Of a stretch of DNA of 64,000 bases, positions 33,631 to 43,355 are shown piece by piece. The stretch's first letter is position 1. Every line of letters starts with the position of its first letter. Source of the stretch: Capillidium heterosporum. Taxonomy: Eukaryota > Entomophthoromycota > Entomophthoromycetes > Entomophthorales > Capillidiaceae. The notes under the pieces were generated by a model. It had not been told where the DNA came from. It ran no database searches and was given only the letters and a program-made list of their open reading frames with translations. Both the position numbers and the translations under genes were made by a program. The DNA is taken from NCBI GenBank assembly GCA_016630905.1, contig WBMQ01000004.1, positions 496,001-560,000 of the forward strand. The letters are read 5' to 3'.

Positions 33631-34478
33631 ATGGAGTCAATATCCATTAACCAAATCTCTCAAGAGTTATTTTCAGAATCGATACAGGCACAAATTCAAC
33701 CTCAATTACAAATACCATCTCAACTTCAGCCTGAAGCAAAGTCAAAATCTCAGCGTCTTACTCCCGGCCAACGACAGGAAATCTACGAGTACCTGTTGGC
33801 TCTATCCCGAAACTACGAACTTCCTCGGGGCAGTTTGAAAAAGGCAGCTATTCAATTTTCCATAAGTGAGGGTACGGCAAAATCCATCTGGGATAAGGCT
33901 CGCTGAATTCAGAGTCAATAAGCTGAGCTCAATTCACAAGTCAACTCAGTTTAGCAAAGCCAAACCCTAACACAAGATGCAAAAGTAAAGATGGAAGCTT
34001 TCAAAATAGACGTCCCAAGCTATAACTGATATACAAGCCGAACCCAAACAACAAACCAAACATGTTTTTCTAACCGATGACCAACGCCGTGCTCTCTTCG
34101 AGCACCTACTTGTCCAATCCAACAACTACAAGCTTCCAAAAGGTGCCATCAAATCAGCGGCCTGCCAAATTTAACATCCATCGCACAACGGTACAACGGT
34201 TATGGGACCGTGGTTTGCAATCCAAAAAAGATGATGTCAACAAGCCAGCTGATGTCTCTTCACGCGTTAAAGGTAGATGTGGTAGGAAAGCAGGTCCATC
34301 CCGGATTGGATTGGTCAAAGATATCGCTAAAGAGGATCGGGTTAGCTTGCAACGTATCAGTAAAGCTACCAACATACCTAAAACTTCAGTGTCTAGGTGG
34401 GTAAAGCAGGGTCTATTGAAATTAGAAGGGACTGATAAAGGCAGTCGGTATTACGTCGTCGTTGAGGATTTGTGCTAG
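33631..34478 (+). pseudogene. Array copy 7, probably decayed mariner-type HTH gene
   Basis: Starts 'MESISINQISQEL' and keeps A1 ('LTPGQRQEIYEYLLALSRN', 'ISEGTAKSIWDKAR'). It meets TGA at 33904-33906, where skipping one T continues the homology briefly, and then loses the frame again in the spacer. A2 ('LTDDQRRALFEHLLVQSNN') resumes, with another +1 step near 34161, followed by 'KFNIHRTTVQRLWDRG', 'GRCGRKAGP', HTH block B ('QRISKATNIPKTSVSRWVK') and 'SRYYVVVEDLC'. With at least two and perhaps three breaks it is most likely a pseudogene. Nearest relative is copy 1 at the other end of the array. Confidence 0.72.
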
Positions 34479-34800
34479 AGTCTTTAATTTTTATTTAATT
34501 TTTGATACTTTGAATAAACATTTGCATTTCAAAGTTTGTATAGATGGGAATTTCAATTTTAGTTTGTAAAATTCAAACTAGTAAATTTCAAAATGTAGAT
34601 TTGAACTGGGGTTCTAGTAGGTATATAATAAGATTCAGTCTGTTAGCATAAAATATTAAAGCCATTAAGATGAAACTTTTGGCTTTTATTTTCAAAGTCC
34701 ATAGCGCGTCTGAGAACACAAATCCCAAACTGTATATTTAAAACGACAGCAGCTATCCCTCGACCTACTACGGTAAAGATCTTTTAAGCAAGGTACCTAC
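34479..34800. other. Convergent spacer between array and FANCD2
   Basis: AT-rich, no supported gene; 3' regions of copy 7 and of the minus-strand FANCD2 gene. Confidence 0.4.
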
Positions 34801-37800
34801 CTATTCATCATACTCATCCATAGCAACATAACTTTCCTCCATATCCCGCTCCTCATTTGGCTCCTCTTCTTCTTCAGCCTCACGCTGAGCTTGTGCGAAT
34901 TTGTGTTTGAACTTTCGACTCCCTTTCTTCAACCGCTTAGCCCGCTATATGTTAAAAAGATTAGTTAGATTTAAAATATACATTTGAAAGCTACCCTCTC
35001 TTCTTCTTCCTCGTCACTCAATTGCATACTCTCCTCAAAGATCTCTTGATTGGGGATCTGCGAGCTCATAACTTCACCGCGCATGGTTCGGTTCTTGAGA
35101 TCGCCAACCGAGTATGCTTCGATGAGGCCGTGCTTCTTGAAGAGCTGTTTGACCTTGAGGACTAACGTTTCCATCTTGGATCGGCAGGCTGGAATGAGAG
35201 CTACCAGCTTCTTATCCTTCTTGGTCTTGGTCTCGTTACAGATGTTCTAAATGAAGATGTGTTGATTGGTAAAGGAAGATGGAGTAGAAAGTTTACCTGT
35301 AAGGTGCGGGTCCCATGCTGTATCAATTTGAAGCTGGTCAGGATATCCTTGCGATGGAACTTGAGGTGCTTGTCAAAGTAGGGTAGTATCCGGTTGGAGA
35401 ACGTCTCTACAAACTGCTTACCAAACTTCAATGCAACAGCATGGACACTGGTCTCCCCACTTTCTGTCGCGCTTTGAACTAGGTGGTACCAATAGTTGGC
35501 TATCTTATTGATTATAGCTAGCGCCTCTTCCACTGGGATGTTATCGTCGGCATCGAACTGGTTGATGTAGTCGACCAACTTCATGTTGATGAGCTCGTAG
35601 TAAGTGGTGAACATGCTGTTGATGAAGTTGGGAAAGTTGGTGGTGAGGTCAATAGAGTCTGAGTCAGAGAGATAGGGCTTGATTAGGTGGGTGAAGTAGC
35701 GCTCCACCTCACTCAATGGCTCGTCTGTAAAGTAGAGCTCTTCGGTGACCAGGTAGCTGATCTCCTTTTTGGAGAGTTTGCCCCAGGGGTGATTGAGCAT
35801 GCCATAGGTGAGCTTGTAGACGACTTTTCGGATTTCAGAGTCATAGAGCACCCGCCTAGTGATGTGGGAGAGGACCTTCTGCAGCTTTAGGGTCAACGAA
35901 TAACAGAGAGATTTGCTGGTATTGTCTTTGAGGATTTCAAAGGTTTCGAGTAGGACACTGTTGGTAGGGTTGGCTTCGTCGGTGGTGTTGGCTTGGTTAG
36001 TGATTGTGGGATGCATATTGACGAGGATTAGTATGCAGTCCAGGAGTAGCTCCGACTCCTGACTCTCGAACTCCTCCGAATTCTCTTTTAGGTACGAGTT
36101 CAACAGCCTTGAGAAGTGCTTTAGAGCTTCCTTCTGGGCTTGTCCGAATGGGTTATTTTTGGAAAACTCGACAATAAACTCCTTGTAGTTTTCCAAAAGG
36201 TAGATGATGACCTCATCACCCAGATGGTGACTCACGTTGAGCTGGTAGTCAGGGTCAATAAGTCTGTATGCCTCCGGGTCCAACTTACGTAGGTGTTTTC
36301 TGAACTCTTTGGTCGTCAGCGTACTTGATTTGACATCTGGATCTATAAATCCGTAGTTTATAAAGGTATTTGTCTTTAGTGTGAAGTGATCTAGAATCTC
36401 CTCTAGTTCTATAATGTCCTTCAACTTTTTACTAAGTTTGGGGTACTGAGAAGTGGAGCTGAGGAAGGTATTGATCAGTTCGCGGTACCAGTTCATAGCT
36501 AGCACCAAACCTACCGAGATGCATTCTATGAGATCTTTAGGACCGTCCAATTCGGAGACTTTGTCAGAGTCAAAGAGCACCACGCCAAGTTCCAGGACAC
36601 CGTCGATACAGTCTAAGTTATGATCAATGTAGTAGCCGCACGTCTTGTAAAGTTTGAATAGTGAGCACATGATAGCAGGGTGGTTACTCTCCCGAGGATT
36701 GTAGAGGTGTCGGACTACGGTAGGCAATATGATAATGCTTAGATCGGTGTCCTCTTCCAACATCGAGTGTAGTTTCTTGAATTTAAATATACTAGGCCAC
36801 TTGGGTGGGATATCCGAATACTGATCGGAGAAAAGGATAGTGAAAGTATCAGTAATACCGTCCGAGATCCAATTGACGATGGTCGAGTTCAAACAGCCGT
36901 CGGTGATCAATTTAGATAGTCGATCGTAGGCGATGGCGAGATGAGGTTGGTTTCGAGGGCAGGAGGTTTGGACCTAGCTTGAGTATAGATAAAGCTTGGT
37001 TAATCAATGGATCGTTCGTCCTGCCATCACTGGAACCTTCTACAGAAGTATTATCGGAAAACCTACATACTTTTTGGACCATCGCTAAGCTGGCCACGAT
37101 ACCGACCTGTTTATACTTGATGGAGGCGTGCATTAGCTGCTTCCTTAGAATCATCTGGATCTCGTTGGCCAAGGATCCATCAAAGTGGTGACTTTCTTCA
37201 ATACACAGCGACGTAAAAATGAAAAATAACTTCTCCACCTGGTCTAGACTTAGCTTGTCCAAGCAGTCCAAAATCCCTTTGATAAAGATACTGAACTGTA
37301 GACCACCGGCAGGATCCTTGTCTACGATGAATAGTAGAGCTTGTAGGGCACAGTCGATTTCTGAGTTGTTTCCAGAGCCTATATGTGTTACTAGAGATCC
37401 GATAACCTCCTGCTGGTAATAGATATCGCTCTTGAAGAAAACTTCGCTGTATATGGCGGCCGAGGTTTCGGAGAACAGGTGTTCGCTGGAGCTCTCTCGT
37501 AATAAGAATTCAGCAATATGGATGACGTCCATTGTATGCCTTGGAATAGACTTAGTGCTTTGATACTTTTGAATTGATACCTTGTCATGAGTCCCAAATG
37601 CAATTTAATGGCCTTCTTTATGAAGTAGACTTTAAACACCAGGTTCTGGATCTTGTTTTTAACTAATAGCTCGATTTTCTTTTTCATACTGGGCTGTGAA
37701 TGCAGTATGATTAGAACTAGCAAATCCAATGAATAGACTTGGTCCTATAAATAAATTAGCGACTTGAAAGTAATAAAGGTTTACTCCCTCTTCGAGTGAA

Positions 37801-39007
37801 TCCAGCAGTTTCAACCAGATGGTCTTTAAAGCAACATTGGACAGTAACAGCGAGTTGATGGTATCTAGAACTAAAAGCTCAGGAGAATCTTTATCGGTAA
37901 CCGAGTTGGATCTAGAAAGCTTGTGGTAATAATCCAAATCCAACTTCTTTCTCAATTTTCGGAGAATCTATGTTGCAATATGAGTTTGGATTATATAAAA
38001 AATAGAACCTCGGACAGATTTTTTTCAGTTGATATCGAAAAGAGGAAATGTACTGCAACCGGTAGACAATCCAGCTCAATAGCGTTTAACTTGCTGAACA
38101 CTAGTTCAATAAGCTCTTCCTAGCAAAGAATATAAGCATTTCAAATACTATAGTTTTACTGTGCATGAAGATGGAATGGATAAATGACCTAGGCACTCCA
38201 CTATAGGTACAAAAAGGATAAGGTTGTTTCTGGCTAGCTCTAAAAGTTTGTTCACGATTTTCTACTCTTTTTAATTACAAGCTTGGAAACTTTACTTACT
38301 GCATGTGATTCTAAAAAAACCTCAGGCAGGATACTTATCAACTCTTGCTTTATTGTGGTTTGGCTCACTTCAATTAACTAAAACATATAAAAATCAAAGA
38401 ATATATATAAGAGGTACCTCAATAAACTTTTCCAGCAACTCTTCGTCGTTTACTAATAAATCTATAAATCGAAACTGGTGCAATATCAACTTTATGTAGT
38501 TGGCGTTGGTACTAAAATATTATATTATTGATATGTTTGTTGAAAAATTAACTACTCTTCGTTTGTAATGGACAACTCTGTTATCTTCTCTATAAGTATA
38601 GAAGCCAAGTCAAATTGAATGATGGGACAGTTTAACATAAACTTTATAGGGGATTCTTGATTTAAAATACTAGAAATTTGAAAATAGTATTAGTACTGGT
38701 AGTTAAATATAGAGTGGATACATCTTTTCAGTTGGTACGCCAACAGGTGCCAGCATAATGGCTAAATTTTCATCAAGATAATTGGATAAATTTTCCAAGA
38801 AATGGGGAGTCTGGTCCTTCATGCTGAGGAAATGGTTGATCAAATCATGCTTGAAATAGACGGGAGTCTTGCCTACAAATGCATATCAATATTGTGATTG
38901 GCTGCTGAAATATATGTACTGATTTGGAAGCACACCTTGTCATCGGTGCTGACTTTTTGGAAGCCTAGGTTGCTCAACTCTTTCTCAAACTCTGGGATTT
39001 GGGACAT
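34801..39007 (-). CDS. FANCD2: Fanconi anaemia group D2 homologue
   Basis: Nuclear DNA interstrand-crosslink repair clamp that is monoubiquitinated with FANCI in animals and plants. Start ATG 39005-39007 ('MSQIPEFEKELSNLGFQK'); about a dozen exons with short introns; stop 34801-34803; roughly 1200 residues against ~1450 in human. Diagnostic segments I recognise from human FANCD2: 'YYQQEVIGSLVTHIGSGN' (human YCQQEVVGALVTHICSGN), 'FIKGILDCLDKLS', 'ILRKQLMHASIKYKQVGI', 'LAMNWYRELINTF', 'ACRSKMETLVLKVK' and 'YSVGDLKNRTMRGEVMSSQ' (human WLGNLKNRDLQGEEI..Q). The C terminus is acidic (DEEEEER) with a basic patch (KRLKKGSRKFKHK), like the acidic tail of FANCD2. It is divergent with the siroheme gene 370 bp away. 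Yeasts lack this protein. Confidence 0.88.
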
Positions 39008-39376
39008 CTTGGTTCGTTTAAAGTTGAAGGAATGTCTACAAGTTTTTTGTGACTAAATCAGGTCAACTTGGTTTTGATAAAAGAGCTTGATTGGTCACTG
39101 TATTAAAATTCATCAGCTAGAATAATGTGCTATTGGGTAGATTATTGTGAACTTTAGGCAACTTCTATTTGATAGATTTCTAGTTTTATCAAATTAAATT
39201 GATTAGTCGAGATTGAGTTTATCAGTAAAATGCAAGTTCAAGATTGGAAAAGTCAAGCTCAAATGACACCATAAGCTTATCGATTGACAACATAAGCTAA
39301 AGAAATTCCAAATGGTGAAGGAAGTTCAGCTATAAAAGGGAGCCAATTCGTACCCAGCAAAGAAATTGCAAGGAGA
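39008..39376. promoter_or_regulatory. Divergent promoter region, FANCD2 / siroheme synthase
   Basis: 370 bp between start codons. A strong TATA (TATAAAAGGG at 39331-39340) lies about 40 bp before the siroheme gene ATG. No comparable TATA is evident for FANCD2. Confidence 0.45.
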
Positions 39377-40868
39377 ATGGAAGCAGGCCCAGAATTGAAA
39401 TCTACAAAAATCGAAGGGGGAGGTAGTTTAATATTAGCTTACCAAGTAGCTGACCAGAAGGTGGTAGTAGTTGGTGGTGGAGATGTAGCTTTAAGTCGAA
39501 TCAACAATCTACTGATCGCCTCAGCCAAAGTAATCTTGATAGCACCCAAGCCAACTTTACATAGCCAGATAGTGGACTTAATTAGTACAAACCAAATATT
39601 CGAGTATAGGGATAAGGAGTTCAACCCAATTGACCTGGAAGATGTAGATATCGTTATGGTACTATCGGAAATCTTGGAATGTTCTTCATTAATCTACAAA
39701 ATATGTAAGGAGAAGCGGATACCGGTCAATGTGGCTGACCAGTTGGACAAGTGTGACTTTTGGTTCATGTCGGTGTATAGGGATGGTCCTCTGCAGCTGG
39801 CCATAAGCTCCAACGGCAAGGCTCCGCGACTAGCTGCCAACTTGAGGAGGGAGCTCGGGAAGCACATACCCAAGAACTTGGGTAGAGGGTGGGATAACTT
39901 TGGGAAGTTGAGAGGAGAGATTAGGAAATTCGATCCCGAAAACAGTTCAAGTGGCAAGCGGATGAGCTGGTTATCTAAGCTAGCCGATAGTTGGAAATTG
40001 GATGAGTTAATTGATATGGATGATACTGCTATCAATAATTTGCTGGAGTATTATAGCCAAGATATTATCCCAACTTTCAAGGAGGTCTCTAGGGGCAATG
40101 AATCGAACCTTAGTTTGGAAAAAGTTGAGTGTAAGTCAAGGTAAGCTGTTTCTGGTTGGGGCTGGTCCGGGTGACCCCGACTTACTTACAGTAAAAGCTC
40201 TGAATCTGTTGAAATCAGCCCAGCTCGTAGTTTCTGATCGACTTGTCAGCCACGAAATTCTAAACTTGATCCCCATCCAAGCGCACGAATCCTTTGAAGC
40301 TAAGGTCAAAGTAGCACCACCCAAAGTCCTAGGTAAATCTACCAACATCCAAAACCAACTCAACGAATGGGTGCTCGAAGGTCTAAAGTTAGGTTATACC
40401 GTCGTTCGGTTGAAGGTTGGTGACCCTACCCTGTTTGGTAGAGTTGCTGAAGAGCTAGACTATTTTCGACAGTTCAACTACCCCATCGAAATCGTACCTG
40501 GTATTTCGTCGGCACTTGGAGCCCCTTCCACTTTGCAACTACCTATAACGTCTAGGAATTTGGTCGACAAAGTTACTATAACTACCGGAACTTCTACTGA
40601 AGGCAAGTTACCCACCTTCCCTATCTACGATAAGAGCACTTGCCTGGTCCTTTTGATGGCTGTCAACAAATTGAATGAGATAAAGGAGAGGTTGTTGGAA
40701 CTAGGATATCCCAAAGAACTACCAGCCGCTTTTGTTATGAACTACTCGCTACCAAATCAGAAAATCTTCCACTCAACTTTGGACGACTGGGTGGAGGATG
40801 CTAAGAAGTTTAGGTTGGAACCTCCGGCCGTTATTTATTTGGGATGGAATTCGAATTATGGGCTGTAG
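39377..40868 (+). CDS. CysG-like siroheme synthase: Met8 domain plus uroporphyrinogen-III methyltransferase
   Basis: Makes siroheme for sulfite/nitrite reductase. First part (39377-40141) is precorrin-2 dehydrogenase/ferrochelatase: the NAD-binding 'VVVGGGDVALSRINNLL' (Gly33-35), 'VNVADQLDKCDFWF' with the conserved Asp, and 'RDGPLQLAISSNGKAPRLA'. Second part (40143-40868) is a SAM-dependent uroporphyrinogen-III C-methyltransferase: 'LFLVGAGPGDPDLLTVKAL', 'VVRLKVGDPTLFGR', 'EIVPGISSALGAPS', 'TGTSTEG'. The first part ends at TAA 40142-40144, and skipping the T leads directly into 'KLFLVGAGPGDP' with no gap. Either one fused enzyme with a +1 step in the linker (sequence error or recoding) or two overlapping cistrons. 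Fusion of these activities is known in bacterial CysG, so one protein is favoured. Domain order matches CysG. Confidence 0.87.
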
Positions 40869-41300
40869 GTAATAGGGATGTAGAAATTATAGTTAAATTA
40901 CAAACTTGATACTATTCTGTGGATTTACTTTAAAAATTTAGTTATACCGTTTTCTTTTACTATATTCATATATATTGCTTCTATCGTTTTAGTCTTCCTA
41001 TGAAGGAACTTGTTCATTAAGGCGAGATGGAATAGGAATATACTATATCGGAAGATATTGTTTGGAATGTGATTCATGGCATCATTGTATTCGACGTTAG
41101 TAGTGGTTAAGATGGCCCATATTGTATAACTATTGTTTTGGAGCTACATTTTCAAAATCGATTAAGCTTACTGTCTTGGATCGCTCAATAACCTGACCCA
41201 GTCACAGTTAGTTTTGTGCCAATTATCAAGTTGAATGGTATACTGCCACTATTTGTAGAAACTATACACGATGAAAAAACTCATTCCAATTTAAAGTTTC
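40869..41300. other. Intergenic spacer
   Basis: 3' flank of the siroheme gene. AT-rich, no supported feature. Confidence 0.4.
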
Positions 41301-41310
41301 AAAATTAATA

Positions 41311-41650
41311 GTGCATCATTCTTTATCCCATATGTGTGACTTGTTTTTGGACTTTGCATGGGTGAATTTAAAGGCTTCAGGCTTATTATGTACCCTGAGC
41401 TCATCAATTCCCTTTATTATAGGCCTTGAACGCCTTTTCAGCCCTAAGCTTTTGTACTTTGGCCCTACTGAATCCCGCTATCATTGCCTTAAGCTTCAAT
41501 TCAGACTTTTTCTTTCAACCATCTTAAAACTGTATCTTGCAGCACTCATCACTTTCCTGTGGACATATGTACGGTTGCTACAGCCTGAGATAGTGATAGG
41601 ATGTACTTGTACTACGTGGTCTTTGTAGACTGCTCTACAATATGTATTAG
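41311..41650 (-). pseudogene. Unidentified broken coding fragment
   Basis: On the minus strand, consecutive stretches in changing frames have protein-like composition: 'VYKDHVVQVHPITISG', 'LKLKAMIAGFSRAKVQ', 'LRAEKAFKAYNKG' and 'PEAFKFTHAKSKNKSH', a lysine-rich product. The plus-strand frame over the same bases is hydrophobic and looks like the complement. I do not recognise the family. It could also be exons of a small gene whose introns I cannot place. Confidence 0.3.
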
Positions 41651-41729
41651 CACAGAACTCTAGCTCTTCATTATTATATTTGAAGATTATACTTTTTAAT
41701 AAGGAACCTAACTTGTTGAGAGCGCTGCT

Positions 41730-41915
41730 TCAATATACAACTTTGGTTACAGCAACTTGAGAAGTTTGGGGTTGTGTAACCATACTGTCAACAGCTGAGT
41801 TGCCGGTATCGAGACTGGGTCTGTGCTTGTTGGAGACGTACTTATAACTGAATAGGTGGAGGGCACAAGTCAGTTGGAGGTATAGAGGTGCTACAGTTAA
41901 GCCAACTAATCTCAT
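41730..41915 (-). CDS. Small putative secreted protein, 61 residues
   Basis: Intronless frame with an N-terminal hydrophobic stretch resembling a signal peptide ('MRLVGLTVAPLYLQLTCAL') and no known domain. Support comes mainly from a good TATA element on the minus strand at about 41955-41961, 40 bp before the ATG, the same spacing as in other genes here. It could be spurious. Confidence 0.35.
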   Translation of the reverse strand: MRLVGLTVAPLYLQLTCALHLFSYKYVSNKHRPSLDTGNSAVDSMVTQPQTSQVAVTKVVY

Positions 41916-41964
41916 ATTGGCTTATAATCTCCAAAAAGGCGATTTTAGGTGGCCTTTTATATGG

Positions 41965-43355
41965 CTAAACTGCAACAATTTTGCAGCTCTTTATTAGTAC
42001 TTTACTACTAATATTGTTGACAGTAAGGTCATCTACTTTTTTGGCAAAGCTTACCTACACTGGCCTCAAAGTTGAGGTTTAAACTCAACGATAAGTCAAA
42101 GCCCTCACCAAATTTACCAGACTTAACCTATGTTTGATTAAAAGCCGCAAATATATCATATTGGCTGTTTATTTAGTAACCTTTTGTTGAAGCTTTGGAT
42201 TCTTCATACTTGATGGCAAAGCCTAGCCAAATTAGAACAACTAATCTGACTTGGCGAAATATACATTATGATTTGGCTTTAGAATGGGATAGCTTTTCCA
42301 CGAATTAGCCAACAGCATCCCAATAGAATATATACTACTTTTATAGCCAGTTTATAGCTGAAAAGGATATCTATAACTGCAGCTTGTTAAGTACTGGAAT
42401 TTCTAATTGAAATAGTGATCTTCTGAGCTTTCTGGCTCAAGACGAACAATTATAAACAGAACTATATACAATTTTACCCAAATCAACAAAACAAAGGCTA
42501 GGATCATCTATAATTCCAACCAACGTATGGTGTATCCGTTGCTGAGCTAGATGGATTTTTCTGATCATTAGATAGATATTTTATATGGATAGTACTAGTT
42601 GGGAAGTTTGGATTCAATTTCATCTATGCTTAATTTTAGAGTCTAATGGTGCTTTATGAACCAAGAAAACTTTTATTATAGAACTGTATATATAATGTAG
42701 TGGGATTCAGCCTTGTAGACACACTCACATCTACATGACGAATCTTTAACAAAACCTACTAAGGTATGTCAGCAGTTTAAACCTTATCGTGCAAATGTGA
42801 CTAAACAGACAAAAAGTTGAACGGCATCATGCTAAAGTTAAGACTGAATGCAGAGGTGTATCAAAAGCTATAAAAATTAAAAGTAGTGAATCAGGTAGTC
42901 TATAGCAACATAAGCTTGATGAGGTAGCATATTACATTTTCATCAAAGCCAAATGTAAACTTAGGGATATATTAAGTATATCGAAGCAGAATTGATTAAA
43001 GTTGTGTTAGATATGATATACGTTGGTTTGTGGCAAGGGCTTTGAAGTCAATTTATCTGAAAATATACTGGATAAATGGATGTAGGCTGAGCCGATTGTA
43101 GTAGATAGTAAATGTATCGAATCTGAATCAATTCTAAGCTCTATAGAACCAATGTAGCAAGGTTTTAGTCCACTACGGTACACTTTGACAATCCAAACCT
43201 GTATTTCATAAGATATCTACTAGTATTTCATCACCTACTATCAAAATATAAAAAGCAATGATTTACAAACATCAAATATATCTTCATCTCAAGCTACTGC
43301 AAAGCAAACACAATCTATACATCAGCAGAAAAGTCTTTATTAGAAATAAAAAAGG
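41965..43355. other. Intergenic region, nothing supported
   Basis: About 1.4 kb of AT-rich sequence without a convincing frame, repeat or RNA gene. The right end is the 3' flank of the fungalysin gene. Confidence 0.4.

Larger units (their letters stand above)
23685..34478 (+). repeat. Tandem array of seven transposase-derived DNA-binding genes
   Basis: Seven same-strand paralogous units of about 1.3-2.1 kb each (gene plus spacer), starting at 23685, 25234, 27013, 29153, 30495, 32063 and 33631. By the C-terminal block they fall into three types: 1 and 7; 2 and 3; 4, 5 and 6. Copies 2, 3, 4 and 5 are open; 1 and 6 have one frame step each, and 7 has at least two. Spacers share non-coding sequence, so whole gene-plus-promoter units were duplicated. 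Confidence 0.9.

Noticed and set aside
23685-34478. Reading the array genes as live transposons
   Set aside because: No catalytic DDE region and no terminal inverted repeats are seen around individual units; all are in one orientation with shared spacers, as in tandem gene duplication.
34801-39007. Cohesin-loader or STAG-like helical-repeat protein instead of FANCD2
   Set aside because: The ordered FANCD2 motifs, especially the QQEVIGSLVTHI block and the LKNRTMRGE end, are specific.
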